From contig DMLA01000193.1 in assembly GCA_003453555.1 (NCBI GenBank), positions 1 through 8,085 on the forward strand: a DNA stretch of 8,085 nucleotides, in the 5' to 3' direction. The notes under the pieces are model-generated. The model worked only from the letters and a program-made list of their open reading frames with translations. It ran no database searches and had not been told where the DNA came from. Below are positions 5,868-8,085 of this stretch, piece after piece. The DNA comes from Chloroflexota bacterium (GTDB lineage Bacteria; Chloroflexota; Anaerolineae; UBA7937). Each line of letters starts with the position of its first letter. The stretch's first letter is position 1. A program made the position numbers and the translations under genes.

Positions 5868-6143
5868 ATGAGAGTCACGGTGAAAGTAGGGGAGCCTCTC
5901 CGAAGCGCGGTGGGAAGCAGGAAGGTGGCCTTGGAGTTGCCGAAAGGCGCTACTGTAGCCGACCTTCTCTCCTCTCTGGCCGATAGGTATCCCGGTTTCC
6001 GACATGAGTTCTACGAGCGGGAGATCGATCTCCCCTATGCTCTCTTCTTGAACGAAGGCCAAATAAAGTTAGATGAGGTAGAGAAGACCCCGGTGAGCGA
6101 AGGGGATACCCTCTTCATCTTTCTTCCCGTGGCGGGGGGATAA
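5868..6143 (+). CDS. MoaD/ThiS-family ubiquitin-fold sulfur carrier
   Basis: The 91-residue protein has the beta-grasp pattern of MoaD: an N-terminal strand (RVTVKVGEP, 2-10), GATVADLLSSLADRYP (27-42), a second half with LFLNEGQIK (59-67), and EGDTLFIFLPVAGG at the end (78-91). The terminal Gly-Gly is the feature activated by an E1-like enzyme (MoeB/ThiF) to carry sulfur as a thiocarboxylate or to attach to proteins. Roles could be molybdopterin synthesis, thiamine, tungsten cofactor, or protein tagging. No MoaE or ThiF is in the window, so the partner is unknown. It starts 12 nt after the dehydrogenase with a weak SD, so translation may depend on coupling. Confidence 0.85.
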   Translation: MRVTVKVGEPLRSAVGSRKVALELPKGATVADLLSSLADRYPGFRHEFYEREIDLPYALFLNEGQIKLDEVEKTPVSEGDTLFIFLPVAGG

Positions 6144-6144
6144 G

Positions 6145-6726
6145 TTGTCGTCTGGTAGGTTGGGCCGCGACTTTTACGCTCGTGACACCTTAAAGGTGGC
6201 TCGGGAACTTTTGGGCAAGCGGTTGGTGCGGGTTATAGATGGGGAGCGGTTAAGCGGCCTCATCGTGGAGACGGAGGCCTACATCGGGGAGGAGGATAGA
6301 GCCTGCCACGCTTCGCGGGGGCGGACTCCCCGCACGGAGGTGATGTACGGCCCACCGGGCCACGCCTATATCTACTTCATCTACGGGATGTACCACTGTC
6401 TAAACGTGGTTACAGATGGGGTGGGCTTCCCCGCCGCGGTTCTCATCAGAGGGATCCAGCCTGAGGAGAGCGTCGAATATATGCGCCGGAATCGCCGCTT
6501 CCCTCCAGAGGGGGAACTGACCAACGGGCCGGGGAAACTCTGCCAAGCCCTGGCCATCGACCGAAGCCTCAACGGCCTTGACCTCTGTCAAAGCGACCTA
6601 CTTTTCATCGAAGAGACAAGGGCGGTAGATCCAGGGGAGATAGAAGTCACGCCTCGCATCGGCATCCGGACCGATGAGATAGCGAAAAGGAGGCCTTGGC
6701 GTTTCCTTCTGGGTGGCAAGGTATAG
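6145..6726 (+). CDS. mpg: 3-methyladenine DNA glycosylase (AAG/MPG family)
   Basis: The 193-residue enzyme removes alkylated purines such as 3-methyladenine and related lesions from DNA, starting base-excision repair. The family core is intact: VETEAYIG (41-48) with the catalytic Glu44 and the intercalation-neighbour Tyr46, His55 in the ACH segment, Tyr77 and the YGMYHCLN block (80-87) with Asn87. These match human AAG Glu125, Tyr127, His136, Tyr159 and Asn169 in spacing. ELTNGPGKLCQALAI (124-138) is also typical. The start is TTG, 1 nt after the MoaD-like stop, with a G-rich SD at 6134-6140; the family's usual N-terminal DFYARDTL follows nine residues in. It is probably translated by coupling from the upstream gene. 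Confidence 0.93.
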   Translation: MSSGRLGRDFYARDTLKVARELLGKRLVRVIDGERLSGLIVETEAYIGEEDRACHASRGRTPRTEVMYGPPGHAYIYFIYGMYHCLNVVTDGVGFPAAVLIRGIQPEESVEYMRRNRRFPPEGELTNGPGKLCQALAIDRSLNGLDLCQSDLLFIEETRAVDPGEIEVTPRIGIRTDEIAKRRPWRFLLGGKV

Positions 6727-6727
6727 C

Positions 6728-6752
6728 CTGAAATGCGCGGGCCTCATTTCAG
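6728..6752 (+). terminator. Hairpin after the DNA glycosylase gene, probable transcription stop
   Basis: CTGAAATG (6728-6735) and CATTTCAG (6745-6752) are perfect 8-bp arms around a 9-base G+C-rich loop, beginning 2 nt after the stop codon. The sequence that follows (ccacattt) is only weakly T-rich, so it may be an imperfect terminator. Its position between one gene run and a strong promoter supports a transcription boundary. Confidence 0.5.
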
Positions 6753-6758
6753 CCACAT

Positions 6759-6787
6759 TTGACTATTCGTTCCAAATATGATATATT
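6759..6787 (+). promoter_or_regulatory. Sigma-70-type promoter of the infC operon
   Basis: TTGACT (6759-6764) and TATATT (6782-6787) differ from the consensus TTGACA and TATAAT by one base each and are separated by exactly 17 bases in an A+T-rich island unusual for this window. Transcription would begin near 6793-6795, leaving a leader of about 100 nt before the infC coding region. Confidence 0.8.
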
Positions 6788-6792
6788 TTGCT

Positions 6793-6892
6793 ACAAAGCC
6801 ACTAACTGGGGCCGTTTCTCCTGGGAGCCGACCCCGTTCTTTCTGGTGTAGGAGGTAGAATCTGAGACAGTGCACGAGTACCACGCACTGAG
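6793..6892 (+). promoter_or_regulatory. Structured 5' leader of infC-rpmI-rplT, possible autoregulatory element
   Basis: The expected leader contains GGGG (6808-6811) facing CCCC (6832-6835) around an inner CTCC/GGAG pair, a full SD-like AGGAGGT at 6850-6856 that is followed by an in-frame TGA (6863-6865) in the infC frame, and a 6-bp hairpin CAGTGC/GCACTG (6868-6873 with 6885-6890) just before the infC SD. Operons of this type are known to be controlled in E. coli and B. subtilis by L20 or IF3 through the leader. No known leader family can be identified by eye here, so the regulatory role is inference. Confidence 0.4.
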
Positions 6893-6896
6893 GTGA
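6890..6896 (+). promoter_or_regulatory. Shine-Dalgarno GAGGTGA that bears on the infC start codon
   Basis: These seven bases match the core of the anti-SD complement. They overlap the GTG at 6893, so they cannot serve it, but lie 5 nt before the in-frame ATA at 6902. The same heptamer at 8045-8051 serves the TTG start at 8056 with a 4-nt spacer. This favours ATA 6902 as the real infC start. Confidence 0.5.
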
Positions 6897-7414
6897 CCAA
6901 CATAGAAAAGAAGCAACGCATCAACGAGGCGATCAGGGCTAAGGAGGTCCGGCTCATCGATGAGTCGGGTAAGCAGGTGGGGGTAGTTCCCCTCTCTCAG
7001 GCCCTGGCCATCGCCAGGGAGCGAGATCTCGATGTGGTGGAGGTCGCTCCCCAGGCTGTTCCCCCCGTTTGTCGCCTTATGGATTACGGTAAGTATATCT
7101 ATGAGCGAGCCAAGAGGGAGAAGGAGGCGCGCAAGGCTCAGCGGGTGGAGATCAAGGAGATTCGCCTGCGCCCCAAAACGGGCCACCACGATAGGAACCT
7201 CAAGGTTAAGAGGATACGCGACTTTTTGGCTAAGGGTCACAAGGTGAAGGTGCGGGTGCTTTTCAGAGGTAGGGAGCGAAGTCACCCTGAGATAGGGAGG
7301 GAGATATTGCAAGGGCTGGCCGAGGAACTAGGTGATATGGCCAGCGTGGAGCACTCTCCCAAGATGGATGGTCGGAGTATGCTGATGATCCTTTCCCCGG
7401 CCAGCGAGAAATAG
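6893..7414 (+). CDS. infC: Translation initiation factor IF-3
   Basis: IF-3 binds the 30S subunit, prevents early 50S joining and checks the initiator tRNA and start codon. The reading from GTG 6893 gives 173 residues. The N-domain shows RINEAIRAKEVRLID (9-23), then the signature PVCRLMDYGKYIYE (58-71), a basic linker helix (72-85), and a C-domain with KEIRLRPKTG (88-97), HDRNLKVKR (99-107) and a complete C-terminus. GTG 6893 is the longest standard start, but the only strong SD (GAGGTGA, 6890-6896) overlaps it and is best placed for ATA 6902, which would remove three residues (MTN) and give 170. Non-canonical infC starts such as AUU in E. coli are used for self-regulation. The gene heads the operon with rpmI and rplT. 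Confidence 0.96.
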   Translation: MTNIEKKQRINEAIRAKEVRLIDESGKQVGVVPLSQALAIARERDLDVVEVAPQAVPPVCRLMDYGKYIYERAKREKEARKAQRVEIKEIRLRPKTGHHDRNLKVKRIRDFLAKGHKVKVRVLFRGRERSHPEIGREILQGLAEELGDMASVEHSPKMDGRSMLMILSPASEK

Positions 7415-7439
7415 GGTTCTTCGGGGCGATCTACTTTGG

Positions 7440-7460
7440 ACGGGCGCCTCGGGCGCCCGT
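7440..7460 (+). other. Strong 9-bp hairpin between infC and rpmI
   Basis: ACGGGCGCC (7440-7448) and GGCGCCCGT (7452-7460) pair perfectly around the loop TCG, extendable by one wobble pair. No T-run follows (tagcatgag), so it is unlikely to end transcription fully. It lies 20 nt before rpmI and could be an mRNA-processing or stability element, an attenuator, or part of an L20 operator. The rest of the 66-nt gap holds only the weak rpmI SD GAAGG (7471-7475). Confidence 0.55.
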
Positions 7461-7480
7461 TAGCATGAGAGAAGGTTAAG

Positions 7481-7690
7481 GTGCCTAAGATAAAGACCCA
7501 TAAAGCCACAGCCAAGAGGTTCAAGATCACCGGTTCGGGCAAGATACGCCGCCTAAAGGGAGGGAGGAGCCACCTCCGCCGTAAGAAGCGGAAACAGACG
7601 AAGCGGCTCTTCGATAAGACGATCCCCCTGGAAACGGGGGGCGAAATAAAGCGAGTGAAGCGGCTAGCGCCTTATCTCAAGAAGGGATAG
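7481..7690 (+). CDS. rpmI: 50S ribosomal protein L35
   Basis: The 69-residue, very basic protein begins with the family signature MPKIKTHKATAKRFKITGSG (1-20) and continues GKIRR and RSHLRRKKRKQTKRL (29-43), then the usual C-terminal VKRLAPYLKKG. L35 is a small structural protein of the large ribosomal subunit that binds 23S rRNA. The start is GTG with GAAGG at 7471-7475, 5 nt upstream. It follows infC and precedes rplT by 2 nt, the conserved order of this operon. It is slightly longer than the common 64-66 residues. Confidence 0.97.
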   Translation: MPKIKTHKATAKRFKITGSGKIRRLKGGRSHLRRKKRKQTKRLFDKTIPLETGGEIKRVKRLAPYLKKG

Positions 7691-7692
7691 AG

Positions 7693-8046
7693 ATGCCTAG
7701 GGTTAAGGGCGGGCCTAGGGCCCGTAGACGCCACAAGAAGGTCATAAAACTTACCAAGGGGCAGTATGGGACCAGGCATTCCCTCTATAGGCGAGCCCAT
7801 GAGGCTATGTTGAAATCCCTCACCCACGCCTATCGCGACCGGCGGAGGCGGAAGAGGGATTTCAGGCGCCTCTGGATACAGAGGATTAACGCCGCAGCCA
7901 GGGAGCAGGGCCTCTCCTACAGCCGCTTCATGGCTGGGCTCAAGAAAGCGGGGGTAGAACTAGACCGCAAGATGCTGGCCGATCTGGCGGTGAACGACGC
8001 CCAGGTCTTCAAAGAGTTAGTGGAGGCAGCGAAATCGGCCTCCTGA
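7693..8046 (+). CDS. rplT: 50S ribosomal protein L20
   Basis: The 117-residue protein is of standard length. It shows the basic N-terminal extension that threads into 23S rRNA (MPRVKGGPRARRRHKK, 1-16), KGQYGTRHSLYRRA (22-35), AYRDRRRRKRDFRRLWI (46-62) with RINAAAR (64-70), and the globular C-domain with GLSYSRFMAGLKKAG (73-87) and RKMLADLAV (92-100). L20 is essential early in 50S assembly and in some bacteria represses its own operon by binding mRNA structures. It begins 2 nt after the L35 stop, with aaggga (7682-7687) as SD inside the end of rpmI. Confidence 0.98.
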   Translation: MPRVKGGPRARRRHKKVIKLTKGQYGTRHSLYRRAHEAMLKSLTHAYRDRRRRKRDFRRLWIQRINAAAREQGLSYSRFMAGLKKAGVELDRKMLADLAVNDAQVFKELVEAAKSAS

Positions 8047-8055
8047 GGTGACCTC

Positions 8056-8085
8056 TTGATTATCAGCCTGGCCAATGAGAAGGTG
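8056..8085 (+). CDS. Start of a probable TrmH/SpoU-family RNA methyltransferase (partial, cut by window edge)
   Basis: After rplT, a TTG at 8056 preceded by GAGGTGA (8045-8051, overlapping the rplT stop) opens a frame reading MIISLANEKV to the window end. SLxNxKV at the very start is typical of SpoU/TrmH 23S rRNA 2'-O-methyltransferases, and such a gene often follows rplT. Ten residues are too few for certainty. Confidence 0.6.
   Translation, partial: MIISLANEKV

Overview
The window looks like a chromosomal segment of a bacterium, most likely an uncultured member of the Chloroflexota. The grounds are the short surface protein with a Thr/Pro-rich linker and a VPETG-type tail, and the general look of the proteins; this is inference, since no phylogeny was possible. 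The DNA is G+C-rich by eye, with frequent AGG/AGA arginine codons, purine-rich Shine-Dalgarno (SD) sites and several GTG or TTG starts. Every credible gene is on the + strand and coding density is high. I see no tRNA, rRNA, CRISPR array, insertion sequence or phage gene.

Positions 1-1512 hold the end of an unrecognised gene, a small membrane/surface protein, a 149-base gap with two inverted repeats, and an inositol-monophosphatase-family enzyme. Positions 1603-3360 hold a compact run: an IscU/SufU-type Fe-S scaffold that lacks one of its three ligand cysteines, a Nudix hydrolase starting 4 nt later, and a PIG-L/LmbE zinc deacetylase. Positions 3361-3445 contain a short remnant that encodes the signature of a second PIG-L protein.

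Positions 3446-4970 hold a PPC/DUF296 protein, an 88-residue protein of unknown role whose start lies on a perfect palindrome, and a GNAT acetyltransferase fused to a thioredoxin-like C-terminal domain. Positions 5004-6726 hold a 3-hydroxyacyl-CoA dehydrogenase, a MoaD/ThiS-like ubiquitin-fold protein ending in Gly-Gly, and a 3-methyladenine DNA glycosylase, with gaps of 12 and 1 nt, so probably co-transcribed.

A hairpin at 6728-6752 and a near-consensus sigma-70 promoter (TTGACT-17-TATATT) separate this from the translation operon infC-rpmI-rplT, followed by the first codons of what looks like a TrmH/SpoU RNA methyltransferase. The infC start region is the best-supported regulatory signal: a 7-base SD sits 5 nt before an in-frame ATA codon, so IF3 may start at a non-canonical codon, as in the known AUU-based autoregulation of E. 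coli infC.

I do not see a clear new multi-gene system. The points most worth a second look are the infC start, the cysteine-deficient Fe-S scaffold, the PIG-L relic and the GNAT-thioredoxin-like fusion.
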